Shown here piece by piece: positions 1-11,871 of a stretch of 64,000 bases of DNA. The stretch comes from Chiua virens (taxonomy: Eukaryota; Basidiomycota; Agaricomycetes; Boletales; Boletaceae). Below the pieces are notes generated by a model. The model saw only the letters and a program-made list of their open reading frames with translations. It had not been told where the DNA came from and ran no database searches. Location of the stretch: the NCBI GenBank assembly GCA_019787685.1, contig JAHNUO010000004.1:620001-684000 (forward strand), written 5' to 3'. The first letter of the stretch is position 1; every line of letters begins with the position of its first letter. Made by a program: the position numbers and the translations under genes.

Positions 1-1075
1 GGCGGAGTGAACCGTCCTTCTTGCGGACAAAGAGAACTGGAGCAGCATGAGTGGAGGAGGAAGGGCGGATGAAGCCCATAGCGAGATGCTCATCGAGGAA
101 TGTACGGAGGGACCCAAGTTCGGATGGAGAAAGGGAATAGGTGGTTCCTACTGGAGGGGAAGCACCTTCCTCTAAATCGATCTTGAGGTCGTGCTTGCGA
201 TGCGGAGCAAGTGTGGATGCTTTGCTCTTACTGAACACATCGGCAAAGTTGTGGTATTCTGGAGGAACAGAGGAGAGATCGACAGGGCTTTTGGGGGAGG
301 TGGAGACTGAGCGGAGCTCAGTTTCCTGGGGACGGAGTTGCAGGCTAAATTGTATGGAGCCTTCAAGGCGGCATGCCAATGCAAAAGCAGCTGCATTGAT
401 AAGCGCGATGGGAGGAGCCTTTCACTCAGAGAAACGCGGTGTATCTGAGGTGGTGGTATCAGCCGGAGGAGGTAAGTCCGGGGGCTGCGGAGATGAGCTC
501 AGAGGTGCTGGACTGGTGTGTTCAGGTGTGCGGAACGAGATACTGCTAGAAACCCAATCAATCAACGGATTGTGGCGGGTCAGCCAGTTATGTCCTAGAA
601 CAAGGGAACACGATCCATCCAACGGGGTGACATAGAATGTCATCAGAGTGATATCACCGGTTTCGAAACGTATAGAGAGGTCGATCGCTTGAGTAATGGT
701 TGAATTGGATGTTCCATCGAAGAGTCGGAGTTGAAGCGGAGGTACGGAGTAGAAGGAAATTTCATGGTCATTGACAAAGGTTGTATCTATGAAACAATCA
801 GAGGAGCCAGAGTCTACAAGCGCAGAGAAGGAAGGAATGTCATGGGAGACTATAGAGACGGAGGGCATAAGGGATTTGGGATCTGAAAGAGCGGATGCGT
901 TGAGACGTAGCTCCTTAGGTGCACAGGAGGTGTCAACGCAACCTTCCATCCGTGCGGAGTTGCGGAGGTTGTGGACTATTTTTTTGCCTCCATGCTGGAG
1001 GTATCTGGTTTTGTTTCCGGAGTTGCGGTCTTCGTTGCATGAGCCTTGGATGCCCTGGAAGAAGACTTGGAGCAA
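1..1075 (-). pseudogene. pol N-terminal part of Gypsy-1L (protease and start of RT)
   Basis: The pol frame overlaps the end of gag by about 100 nt in the -1 frame. Protease signature LVDSGSSDCFID is followed by LVLGHNWLTRHNPLIDW, the usual C-terminal protease motif. A TGA at 420-422 interrupts a frame that in Gypsy-1R reads through as glutamine. Beyond it the linker and RT N-terminus are seen up to the window edge (VLFVRKKDGS). RNase H and integrase lie outside the window. Confidence 0.88.
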
Positions 1076-2350
1076 TCCTTAGCCATGTGCCTGGATTTCC
1101 TGCAGAACATGCAGAGGTTATTGTCGAAACGATGTTTGCGTTCTTCTGCAGCAAGTTTACCGTCCTTGCCTAACTTAGAAGAATAGTCGGGCTTCAGGAC
1201 AGCGGGGTAAGTGGCAACTTTGCCTTTGGACTCCGAGGAGTCTTTCGACTTCTGGTTGCCGGAATGATTACCGGAGTTGGATGCGGAGTGTTTCTTGGAG
1301 GTCTTGGGTGCGGAGTTGTTAGAGGGTTGCTTTGTTTGGTGGTTTATCTCGGACTTGCGCTCCCAGTAGTGCGCGTCGATACCTTGTGCAAGGTAGTGGA
1401 GTTGGACGAGGTCGGAGGGTTTGCCAACGCGGGAGATCTCATCCTTGATGCAGTCAGGCAGCCCATTGTAGAAATGGTGCCGGAGGGCACCTTCTCCGTA
1501 ACCTTGGACTTGCAAAGCAATCCTGTTAAATTCGACAACGTACTTGTTGATATGCTGTCCATCCTTCATAGAGAGATGATTGAGCTGATGCTCGGCATCT
1601 CCAACGGGGTCGTGAGGTCCGAAGTTCGTCTGGAGTTCCAAGACAAACTCGGTGTAGTTATCCATCCAGTCAGGACGGAGTGTCGAATCTTCCATCTGGA
1701 GTAGGTCCGGTTCGAACCATTCCAGAGCCATACCCTTGAGGTAAGACTGCGTGAAGGTTACTTTGGTGCGGTCTGTGTGGAAAGCGTTAGGGCGGTCTTG
1801 GAAGTTTAGTTCGCATTGGACCAGGAAGACTCGGAGTTTGCGGGGATCGTCCCGTCAAACTGGTCTGGTTCCCGGACCTTAGTGCGGGGAGAGGAGTCAG
1901 AGGGAGGGCGAGGGGAAGAACAGGCGAGGTCGTGAATCGCATTGGCAAGCTGTCCGAGAACGTTTTCAGCCTCGGTGAGGTCATTCTCTGAGTGATATGA
2001 ATCGGGGTTGGAGTCATGGTCGGAACCAGGATCATCTCCGGGGTAGTCCGGATCGTCCGGGTCATCATCACCTAACGCATTCTGTGGTGCGGTGATGGGT
2101 TCTTCGGAGAGTTTGGACAGAGTAGTATCTAGTCGTCCTCCGAGTGCGTGCTCTGCAATGCGTGCTCCCGGAGTGGGAGTTTGTGGTACACGACCTGCCA
2201 CGGAGGCGGAAGGGGTGTGTCTGGAGGAAAAGGTTCAGAATTGTTCGATGAGTTCTGTACCTCGACAAGTACTTCCGTATTGTATGAGAGGGTTGAATCG
2301 TGGAGATATTGGTCGTGCGCCTTCAGCATGGCTTCTGGATCTGGTTGCAT
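976..2350 (-). pseudogene. gag of Gypsy-1L (frameshifted)
   Basis: Capsid/nucleocapsid polyprotein. The N-terminal part reads from 2350, shifts frame near 2130-2200, then shows the conserved motif RTKVREPDQFDG near 1850-1880. After another shift near 1800 a clean 251-codon frame runs from 1731 to 976. It contains the capsid core (EWFEPDLL, NFGPHDPVGDAEHQL) and a CCHC zinc knuckle CMFCRKSRHMAKDC, in which the usual glycine is serine. The frame ends in a TAG directly after seven A residues (79-85 of the 9xx block on the plus strand as T), which forms a likely -1 frameshift site into pol. The breaks make a full-length product from this copy unlikely. Confidence 0.85.
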
Positions 2351-2397
2351 GCATAGCCATGTTCAGTGACTAGTGACAAGTGGAAGTCTGAATATAC

Positions 2398-2966
2398 TGT
2401 TAAGACCGGGTCTACTCGGGGTATTAACTCCGGAACTCCGGAGTTATTCTTGCGGAGGGACTTGGCTTCACCGTGTGTGGTGCACCCTTGTCACGAGTCT
2501 GTCCTTTATTTCGGAGAATGGAGAACAGAGGTCGGAGGTGAGACTTAACACCGAAGTGAAGTCGAGCAGAGATAAGACCATCGAGGTCTTATGGAGTTCG
2601 GAGGGAATAGAAGGTAAAACTAATATTCAGACTGAGGGTACAAAGTCAGAGTACTACAGTTTATATACTCGGAGTAGAATGGAGATTAGTAATGGGGTTG
2701 GTAAGAAACTGAGTAAGACGGAAATCGGGAAAGCATGTAACCGGAGTGGAGCCGGGTATGTACAGAGGCCGGAGCTGTGCTGTTAAGCGAGACACAGGTT
2801 ATTACTAATGTAACACTAGTATGAAAAGAGATAAGAGGAAATCGAGAAGGTTCTAAGTGAAGTCTGGAGATCAGGAGTTGTGTCCAGAGAGAGATCATAC
2901 CAGAGTTATGAAGAAGTAAGCCCAGAGATCTCGGAGTTGGATCGATGAGATACACGGGATATGACA
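2398..2966 (-). repeat. 5' LTR of Gypsy-1L (family L1, 569 bp)
   Basis: On the sense (minus) strand it begins TGTCATATCC and ends GTCTTAACA, with TG...CA ends. Its length equals that of the two LTRs of Gypsy-1R. It has a TATA box (AGTATATAAA on the minus strand, near 2665-2675) and, about 30 nt downstream, the 11-mer complementary to the primer site. Confidence 0.93.
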
Positions 2967-3582
2967 ATCTGTCTTATTGCCACTCATCCACTTGATGTCG
3001 AGTTTAGTAATGATGATCTCAATGTCATTCCATGTCTGGGGATTGTGAAAGTGGTTTTCTATGACAATTCTTTTGTGTCTTGCAAGCATCTAACAAGAAG
3101 GAAGGAGGTCCAGACCATATGAAACAAGGGGTATGGACAAAATAAATGAACCCCATAGTAACAGGACATCCTCCTCTTTCCTTTCAAACATCTCTCTTCC
3201 TGAGCATGAAGTGCAGACAAGACTTGCTGGTGTTCTTCAGCAGCAGAGTTGTGGACTTTAGCCTCCCTGTGATGAGCTTGATATGTGTGGACCAGCTTCT
3301 GCTTGCAAGGACAATGAATGGCAGAGAGATTCATAATTTGTTTATCATAGATGACATCCTTGTATGCCCCAGTTGTGAGATTTATGTGAAAGTTGAGTGA
3401 TAGAAGTGTGATTGCCTCACAATTCCAGTGGGAGGCAGTCAATGGATTGGAGGCCCAATTGATGGCAATGTTCTTGAGAATGGGAGGTGACTCACCATTT
3501 CAATTGAACACCTGGATGGCAAGAGTGGAAGCGAAAACAGAAAGTTCACCCTTGGGGACCAGTTGGAATAATCTTCTTGCTC
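2967..3582 (-). pseudogene. degenerate coding segment, unidentified
   Basis: Minus-strand frames (3059-3442 and 2895-3089) read as a plausible continuous protein with one frame change near 3090, including HQQVLSALHAQEERC and HNPQTWNDIEIII. I do not recognise the family. Composition is poor in CpG like the old elements around it, so it may be part of an older transposon or a dead captured gene. It is cut on the left by Gypsy-1L and on the right by an LTR remnant. Confidence 0.3.
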
Positions 3583-4121
3583 TGCTTTAGAGACTGTGCG
3601 ACTTGGAGGTAGCCAACTTCAGATCTCTGGAGTTATAGCATCAGACAGGACTTGGCTTCACCATATGTGGTGTGCCCTTGTCACAGTCTGTCCCTGTATT
3701 TCAGACATGTGGAGAATGGAGGTTAAAGTAAGACTCAATACATAAAGTGAAGTCAAGTGAAGTAAAGACCATCAAGATCTTCTCAGAGTGTTCAGAGTGA
3801 GTCCTACAAATAAACTAATATTCAGACTGAAATTACAATTGAAGTAGCTACGGTTTATGTTATACTCAGAGGAAACAGAATGATTAGTCATGGAGTAAGA
3901 AGATGAATAATATGGAGAAATAGAGAATGACTAATTTTGAGTAAGATGGGAGATTAGGAAACTGGATAACTGGAGGTAAGTCAGGTACTGAGGAAGCTGG
4001 AGCTGTGCTCATATAAACACAAAGAGGAAACATATATATGTAACAGAGATCTGGGGTCATGGAGTTGCATCCTGAGGAAGATCAACCCAGAGTTATCATC
4101 TAAGAGAGTTGGAGTTGTGTA
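3583..4121 (-). repeat. decayed solo LTR remnant, family L4
   Basis: Aligns along nearly its whole length with the intact L4 solo LTR at 33674-34238, starting TGCTTTAGAGACTGTG against TGTTAGAGACTGTG. Almost all CpG sites of the intact copy are TpG or CpA here, marking it as old. The last 30 or so bases of the LTR are missing where it abuts Gypsy-A2 sequence. Confidence 0.75.
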
Positions 4122-4299
4122 GATCAACACATACTAGACTGTTCTGTGAACATAGAAATGGCCCTGTGATATCCATCACAACATGCTCATTGACAATATG
4201 ATGAAGGATGGTACAAGGGTATCAGCTCAGAGGCATCTGGTTCAGATGTACAAGAAGCACATTATGTATAGTAATGGGACACATTGTTAAATACGTGTG

Positions 4300-4887
4300 T
4301 AGTGTTTTAAAGTCCGGTCTGGTCCGGTTTTCCACGGTCCAAATAAGGCAACCGGACCAAGACTGGTCTTAGAAAGGTCCTGGGCCCTTGAAACCACAAC
4401 TGGACCAAAAAAAACCAGTCCAAAACAGTCTTTTGATTGGATTGAAACCAGTATGACTGGTTGTGTGCAAATCCGGTCGTTTGACCCCTATCCTGTGGAA
4501 ACCATGATTAGTCATGGTGAAATAAAATCTACTATGGACCCCTGACTACCTACTGACCCTTGGGGCATAAGATACAGATCACAGGATCAAACAATATGGC
4601 CATTTCTGCATGGCATGTCAGTCAGAGGGGGTCCCAACTTAGTTTTTGCTGTAGAAATTCAAATAAAATACCTAAAATTCTGAAAATATTGTGGGAAGTA
4701 CCAATCAATAGGAGCTAAAGACCGGTCCTTTAGTGGACCAGTCTTTTATTTTTTCAAAATCAAGGCAACTGGCAACTGGACTAGTTGACAACTGGAGGCC
4801 ACCGCAACTACAGTCTAATTGCCTACTAGTCCACTCCAGTCCAGTTGCCAGTCTTTTGAGCAGTCCTAGACTGGACTTGAAACACTA
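4300..4887. mobile_element. hAT-like MITE (588 bp)
   Basis: Inserted in Gypsy-A2, whose sequence is continuous in Gypsy-A at this spot. Ends are inverted: TAGTGTTTTAAAGTCC at the left and GGACTTGAAACACTA at the right. Candidate 8-bp target copies TACGTGTG and TATGTGCA differ only by transitions. The interior is rich in GGTCCGGT/ACTGGACC-like words arranged as inverted repeats. It has no coding capacity. A related element lies at 52841-53585. Confidence 0.7.
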
Positions 4888-6950
4888 TATGTGCACACCA
4901 AATTGCATATGGCAAGACAAATCACCATGTATATCTCTGCTCTGCAAGAAAGTCACAATCATACGGAAGCTAAGTTCCATGAGGCCATCAATGCATTAGA
5001 AGATATTGAGGACCTCTTCCTCCAAATGCATATAAATGATATCATTGCATATCATGATGACTGTCATATTGACACACCCAGTAGGCTTGTCACAGTATCC
5101 AGGAACGATTTGACAGAAGAACCAATAATATGTTTTTACAGAATGAAATTATCAAACTGTGAGGAACACACAATTCCAGATCATGCATTTCAATATGCTA
5201 TGCACACAAAATCACATCCACAAGGAAGTGAAATCTCACAACTGTGATTTTCTACATCCTTGTGATCTTGTGCGACCATTCACATCAAGATAAATGATTG
5301 CATGGGATATACCATGATTGTTACTGGCAGTACTGCCAACTTTGTTAGTCCAAGCTTCACGATTGTAATGAAATGGACATGCATTAATTGCAGGAACAAA
5401 TTACTCTGCAACTCAGCTGTGTTGGCAGCCAATCCAAAATATCTCATGGAGGTTACTCCATAATTCAATGTGTAGGCCAAAACACCCATGCATACTTTGA
5501 TGTTGCCAACATTGATAGATATAATTGTGTCTTAGGAATCCCATTCCTCTGGGAACACAAATGCAGTATAGACTTCACATCTAATTGCCTCCTAATGGGC
5601 AATGGAATGAAAGTCCCATTGGAAAATTCTGAGGTTGATAACCATAAAAAGACTTGGGAATCAATACTGTGAGGTAATGCCTGTGTCTCCAAATCTTCCC
5701 ATTGACTTTCAAGCCCTACAGAGCATAAGCTTCATGAGGGCTCAAAGGGGGAGGGAACTGGTACCCAGAATCAGAATAGGAGTGAAATGCTGCAGTTGGT
5801 GGCAATAAAACCAAGTATTCAGTTGGGAATTGAGAACATCCCTTGATTGTGTGAAAAGTGGTTTACCAGGTTCATGCACTGATTGGGAGGAGTCCTCCCA
5901 AAATTCCCTCCCATTTGGAAGATGAATCACCTTATCCCTTTGATTGAAAATGAAAAGCAATATGCTTATCATTTACTGCACTGCCCAGATGCTCTGCAGC
6001 AGCAATTATCAGATACAATCTGAACATACACTGATGCAGGGTGGTGGGTCATGAAAAGTGTCCCCCAGGCTGCACTGATGTTATGTCTCCCAAAGAAAAA
6101 AGGGAAACTGGGAACAGTCATAGACTGTTGTAAGAGAAATGATAACATGATAAAGGATGTCACTCTGTTCCCAGATCAGGATCAGATCTGGATGAATGTA
6201 GCTAGAGTGAAATGTCACTCAAAAATTGATTTGTCCAATGTATATGAACAAGTCAGAATCAAACCAGATGATATCTGGAAGACAGTGTTCTCAACCATCT
6301 ATGGGACTTTCATATCCAAAGTTATGTAGCAGGGAGACTGTAATGCCCCTCCTACTTTTCAACTGTTGATGACTGTGATTTTTAGGGACCATATAGGTTG
6401 CTTTGTGTATGTGTACTTAGATGCCCAGGATGAGTGAGGAAATTGACAAGTACTATCAATCGTGCTCCACCTACCAAATGGCAAATGGAGACAATCAATC
6501 ACCCAAGGGATTATTGCACAGTTTACCTGTGCCCAAACACCCTTGGGGGTCCATTACTATGGACTTTGTGGGACCCTTCCCACTGAGCAGGGGGTACAAC
6601 TACCTTTGGGTCATTTTGTGTCATCTGACCTCAATGATTCACCTGGTACTAGTGACTACAACTGTGAAGGTGTCTAACCTCACCTCCAGGTTTATTCAGG
6701 AGGTAATCCACCTTCACAGAATCCCTGAAACGATCATCTCAGATTGAGACACCAAATTCACAACCACATTTTGGCATGAATTACATAGGCAGATAGGGAC
6801 TAAGCTGCTAATATCCATGGTATTTCACCCACAGATAGATGGCTTATCAGAATAAGCAACACAGAATGTAGTGCAGATACTACATATGGCCATACAGCCA
6901 GATCAGATGGACTGGGTGGACAAGGTACCCATGGCAGAGTTTGCCATACA
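4888..6950 (+). pseudogene. pol remnant of Gypsy-A2 (protease, RT part, integrase part)
   Basis: Protease C-terminal part is open at 5388-5672 with LGIPFLWEHKCSIDF. RT N-terminal blocks lie at 6051-6329 (PKKKGKLGTVIDC, SKIDLSNVYEQVRI). Integrase is at 6421-6747: EIDKYYQSC zinc-finger part, then core with WGSITMDFVGPFPLSRGYNYLWVIL and the second aspartate region IISD. The catalytic YxDD box and all RNase H are gone with the deletion near 6420. Non-functional. Confidence 0.8.
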
Positions 6951-9230
6951 TATCCTTCCAGAGTATGATTGAGGGCGTCATTGGTGACATTGTGCCTCAG
7001 TTCACTCTGCATTGATCTGTATGCAGCTGTGATCTAAGGATTATCCTCAATCTCCATTGAAGGAGAGGCTCAGGTCATCATTTCCCTTGGGATGTGACAC
7101 GCCCAATGAACAATGTTGTCCACAGCATGAGGAATGATGTTATTCAGTGAGATATGCTGCAATTTCAGCCAGGATGACATCCTTATTGAACTCACCAACC
7201 CATCCTTTATGACTGTTCAGGGATAGCTTGATTTCTTCCCACTGGAGAAGGTTATTGTATCACCCAGGTACAAGGAGAAGGTGGATGAGCTTCCATACCC
7301 AAAGCATATGATTATAGTCTCAGTGAGAAATGGGAACCAGATGCTCCATAAGAAGAAACCCACATATCTGCCTATGTATTGGTGGGTTCAGCTCAGACTT
7401 AGTGTTGTCTGGATGTGTAGAACATCCCACTGTACCTGGGAACATTTTTTGGAGACCATTGTGTTTCTTCTCAGTTGGGCAGATGAGCTGACATTGCTTG
7501 ATAAAGTCTACCTATTTTTTGATGGGTACATTAAGGGATGGGGCCTTTTGAGGGATGTTTGGGTGCTTCCCTGAGAACTTAAGTTTAATGGACTTTGGGG
7601 GACATGTGGTGAAATGGACACGGGTTTCCCCATGGTAACATTGTTAACTGGGGCTGTGAAAGACATCTCCCCAAATCTAAATATAAGGGAGGAAGGACCA
7701 TCATCCATGATACTGGGAGGGATAGAGTTCTCAGGCTCTATTGTCAAGCTGGAGCTACTAGGAACCACCTGGCTTGGTTCTGAGGTGATGTGCTCCTGTA
7801 GTGCAGGTGGTTGCAATGTAGAGGCTGCCTCATTCCTAGGGGAAAGTCCCCTCTTGGTGTTTATGCCTTCCCAGAAGGCTCAGGACCTGGTCTTCCACTT
7901 GGTCTGTGTCTTCTTTGTAGACCAAGCTGGTGGTTTCCAATTGGGTGGAAGCTTGTTCAAATTCCAAAGGTTGAGGTAGGAGATCAGGTCCTGGGCCTGA
8001 CAAGTGCACAGTGCGTTGGCCTCTGGTTCTTCTTGTGCCTTTTCAAAGAGTTGGTATAACCCATCATGATTGTTGATGAGGTGAACCAGTCCCATAATAC
8101 CAAGGTTCATGTGAAGAGGTGCCTCAGGGTTTTTCCTCTGAGGCCGTGCTGGGAGCTGGAATTCTTTTATGCATTTGAGTGCATGATCAATCATTTTGTC
8201 CTGGTACACATAGAGGGAGTCCTTAATGTGCACAAAGAGCATGCATTTCCCATCAATGTTGCCATCCTCAAGGATAAGAACACCTTGGGGATGCTTGGTG
8301 CCCTGGACAGTGAGTTGCCTCCACCAGCATGACATCATGGTAAGGCACAGGGTTTGTACATTCTTTGCCCTTGTTTGAGGGCATGGATTGGTGAGGGATG
8401 GAAGGAGCAGGGAGTTCCTGCACAACAAGAATTGATGATGATGTAGAAATATCAGGGATAGTCCCTGAATGGTTTGGTATGCCCTGTACCTCCTTCCCCC
8501 TGGTGGAAGAAGGACCAGCCTGGGGCTGGTCCATTTCCATTGGCTGTCTGAGGGAGGCCATTCGAGTCTGCTCAAGTTAACATGCCTCATCATGTATGGA
8601 GAAGGGTGTAGGGACAGAAGTATTGTGGGTGGGGCATGTCAATTGAGCAATTTCATTGTGTGCCTTGTCAAGCTTACAACTGAAGGTTGTATTGATTCTC
8701 ATTGTACTGCTGGGTGTGGTCGTAGACAATATAGTAGAGTTCACACCTGCAGAGGTTGGTAGTGTGGTCTGCTAGATCACTCAGGGTTTCCATGAACAAG
8801 TAGGAGGGCTCAACTATCATGAGAGTGAGATGCATGGTGTACTTGGTACACTCCCTGCAATCTTGTTTATGATGGATGAGTGGGAAAGTCAGGTGGACAT
8901 GCCACCATTTGACAGAAGAATGTCAACAATGCTTGTCATCATATTGAGGTGAAGAAGATTCATGGTGCCATTTAGAGTGACCAGGATTTTTTGATGACAA
9001 ATTGTCATTTTTGGGTTCTCATGATTGATAACAACCACAAGAGGGGGATGGTGAGTGTGAAGACATGTGGGAAGACTGGGAGTAAGAAGGGGAAAAAGGC
9101 ATGATTGAGAGTAGATGGTAATAATTGAAAGGAAAGAGAGGAAAGACACATTGAGGCCAAGTATGAAAATTAAGTGAGATCAAAGCAAAATTGGACATGT
9201 GGTTTTTATGGAAAACAAACAAAGGAAAAA
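6951..9230 (-). pseudogene. degenerate coding region, gag-like but unidentified
   Basis: Read on the minus strand this 2.3 kb shows several blocks of protein-like sequence in shifting frames: YIVYDHTQQYNENQYNLQL near 8680-8740, a Pro/Ser/Thr-rich linker (8268-8561, PQAGPSSTRGKEVQG), then DGKCMLFVHIKDSLYVYQDK near 8180-8260, NLGIMGLVHLINNHDGLYQ near 8050-8120, and WEEIKLSLNSHKGWVGEF near 7180-7240. The order suggests an N-terminal coiled-coil or structural protein of a retroelement, but I find no zinc knuckle, protease or RT. It could be the 5' part of another minus-strand gypsy cut at 6951, or a dead captured gene. Confidence 0.35.
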
Positions 9231-9389
9231 AAAAGAGATCAGCAAAAGCAATCTAGACTACAGGGGGCGGTATTTTTGGAGTTTTGTAGACCTTTGTGAT
9301 TTTCTCTTTTGTTTTTACTATTTTAGTAATTTAGTTTGGTGTTGTCTATGTCAATGAAACAACTCTTTGTAGTACTTTGCTACTGGACT

Positions 9390-11302
9390 TTGCATCACAA
9401 AGTCCGAGCATGCACCTGTGTACCTTTGCCCTTCTTGGGCAATTGACAGATCTTTATCACTGCTTGCAAGTCAAGGTATCAATCTAGAGCTTCAAGCTCT
9501 TCAAAGTGGGAGCTAGGCTCCCAGGTAGAATCTCCTAGATTTCAATTGACAAGGAAATCAACTTTGTTCCCTGTCCATAAGCCATTCCTCCTCATTGGTT
9601 AATCCAATGTTGTAGAATGTGTGAGCTTCCCTTTAGGGGAAGAGTTCATTGTCATTCAGCTTGTGTTATCACAATAATGTGATATGGAATGTTGGATGAA
9701 TCAAATGTTTCATTTTTTTTCTGGGAGATCCAGAGTGTATGTATCCATAGATCAATTGATCTACAAGATTTTCATTGGCCCAATGAACTGAGGGACCAGT
9801 TTCCTAGCCCTCCCCTTGGGCAGTGCCAGGTTTTTTGTGGATAGATATGTCAGGTCTCCTTTCTGGAGGTCCTGGCTCTCTGTCCACTTCCTATTAGCCT
9901 GATGGGCTTGTACCACCCAACTCTTGATAATGACATCATGTGTCATTTTGAGATTCTTTTTTGTTCATTTCACAAACAATTGGACACCAGGGGCAGACAA
10001 GGGAATTCCCTTGTCTAACCTTGGCATCAGGATGGGGACATACCTGTAGTTCAGCTTGAATGAAGCAAAGACTGTAAAGCTGCTGATGCTCAATTTTATA
10101 GCAAACTTTGCCATGGGTAGCTTGTCCACCCAGTCCATCTGGTCTGGCTATATGGCCATATGTAGTATCTGCACTATATTCCATATTGCTCATTTTGACA
10201 AGCCATCCATCTGTGGGTGAAATGCTGTGGACATTAGCAACTTAGTCCCCAGCTACCTATGTAATTTATGCCAAAATGCAGACATGAATTTGGCATCTCA
10301 ATCTGAGATAATCATTTTGGGGATTCTGTGAAGGTGGATTACCTCCTGCATAAACCTGAAGGCCAGTTCAGATGCCTTCATGGTTGTAGTTACCAGTACC
10401 AGGTGGATCATTGAGGTCAGATGACACAAAATGACCCAAAGGTAGTTGTACCCCCTGCTTAGAGGGAAGGGTCCCACAAAGTCCATAGTGATGGACCCCC
10501 AAGGGTGTTTGGGCACAGATAAACTATGCAATAATCCCATGGGTAATTGGTTCTCTTCTTTTGCTGTTTAGCAAGTGGGACATGTTTGACAGTACTTGTC
10601 AATCTCCCAACCCATCCTGGGCCACCAGAACCATCTGCAGATACAATCCACTGTTCTTTGTGACCCAAAGTGCCCTAGGGTTTTATGTGCATCATCTATT
10701 ATCTTTGTGGTCAAGGAGCCTCCATTGAACTTTGCTTGAGGGAGACAGAGGACTTGTTCTCCTCCATGATTGGTTGTATAAACCAACCCTCTCTTCTTCC
10801 TGAACATGGGATGTCAGTGGTACCCAGGTTTTTCCTGGATTTTCGTGAACACCACATTGCTTGAGTACCCTTTGTGTACTGCACTCAAGAACTCAGGTAA
10901 GTTCCCATAAGTTATTGGCAAGGTTTTGGCCACCTCAGTAGATTTGATAATAGCAGGGTCCTCTTCCACAATTGTGGGTAGATGTTCCTCTGTTCTCTTT
11001 TCCACTACAGTGGCCATCTCTTTTGCCTCTGACTTCCGAGTTTCTTGCTTTTCAGCCAGTTGCCAACTTTTTTGTACATTCATCTTGTCCTCTATGCTGA
11101 GCATCTTGAGCTCTAGGCATCAATCTTGTGGGAGGTCATCTCCCTCCAGATCCAATTGAATGTCAGCATTTGACCATTCAATCTCCTCCACAGGGAGTTT
11201 CTGTCCTTCTTCTCGTTCATAATATTAAGAAAGACAGTCAGCTACTCAGTTCTCTGAGCCCTTTGTGTAGCCAATGTCTACATCAAATCTTAACATATAG
11301 TC
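9390..11302 (-). pseudogene. Gypsy-A pol 3' part: RNase H end, integrase, chromodomain
   Basis: From high to low coordinates: RNase H tail (FDVDIGYTKGSEN), an acidic linker, integrase zinc finger (10568-10807, HKTLGHFGSQRTVDCI then CQTCPTC), core (10298-10540, WGSITMDFVGPFPL and IISD), GPY-like tail (9761-9946, LVPQFIGPMKI), and a chromodomain-like end near 9390-9560 (NLGDSTWEPSSHFEELEAL). Broken by frameshifts and stops; the catalytic glutamate region near 10150-10200 is disrupted. Confidence 0.8.
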
Positions 11303-11871
11303 TGTTATGGTAGTTCCAGGTAGGATCTAACATTGCTGCAAAAGCACCAAGTATCAAGTGGCTGCAATAGCTCAAACAACCATCACTTGATGTGTGATGT
11401 GCTGTTGAGTTCAAAAGGATTGTTGGTCAGCAGTTTGCTACCAACAAGAGGGGTGAAGACTCAGGAAGTTTCCTAAGTTGTCTGGTTGAGAATCTATACT
11501 CTTGGGACCAAGGTATCAAGAGTTGACTCAGGGAGTCCAAGTAGAGAAGAGATACTCAGCTAGATTGCAGTATACTACAGGAGTACAAGTATACAGGAGT
11601 ATCATAGCAAGGTCTATATACATTGATATAAAGGGGTGTTCCAAAGAAGAGTAGAACCAAGCCAAGGGAACAAAGGAAGCAAAGGGAATACTCCACAGGG
11701 ATGAGGGAGCCATACAATGGTGACTGAAGAAAGGGAAACAAGAAAGCTACCATGCTATGGAGTGGTATGATCTCCACAGGGAAGGGGAGTGAGTCATAGG
11801 GCAGATGAGCTAAGATAAGAGTCCATTGGGGAAATGGAGTTGACAAGGCAAGAAAAAGAGAAGTTATAACA
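11303..11871 (-). repeat. 3' LTR of Gypsy-2 (family L2)
   Basis: Starts TGTTATGGTAG and ends TTATAACA on the plus strand. TATA-like TTTATATC on the sense strand lies near 11625-11632. A short tandem repeat (TACAGGAGTA type) stands where solo L2 copies have the self-priming stretch. Confidence 0.93.

Larger units (their letters stand above)
1..2966 (-). mobile_element. Gypsy-1L: 5' part of Ty3/gypsy LTR retrotransposon, cut by window edge
   Basis: Minus-strand element reading LTR (2398-2966), primer site, gag, protease and the start of reverse transcriptase, then running off the left edge. It is a close sister of the complete Gypsy-1R at 20728-28107: the two are nearly collinear base for base. 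The primer site on the sense strand, ATATTCAGACT (plus-strand 2385-2395), is exactly complementary to 2633-2643 inside the LTR, which suggests self-priming. The outer target duplication cannot be tested because the other end lies outside the window. Gag is frameshifted near its N-terminus and pol has an in-frame stop at 420-422, so this copy looks dead. Confidence 0.93.
4122..6950 (+). mobile_element. Gypsy-A2: old, internally deleted gypsy copy (plus strand)
   Basis: Plus-strand relative of Gypsy-A. 4122-4299 matches Gypsy-A at about 29.9-30.1 kb; after a hAT-like MITE (4300-4887) the match resumes with the spacer, protease, and RT. At about 6420 the sequence jumps from RT (FVYVYLD) straight into the integrase zinc-finger region, so the rest of RT and RNase H are deleted. 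Integrase continues to about 6950, where it stops at unrelated minus-strand coding sequence. No LTR was recognised. Confidence 0.8.

Noticed and set aside
2398..2966. CRISPR-like or tandem array because of recurring CGGAG words
   Set aside because: The words are irregularly spaced, without spacer/repeat periodicity, and the organism is eukaryotic.
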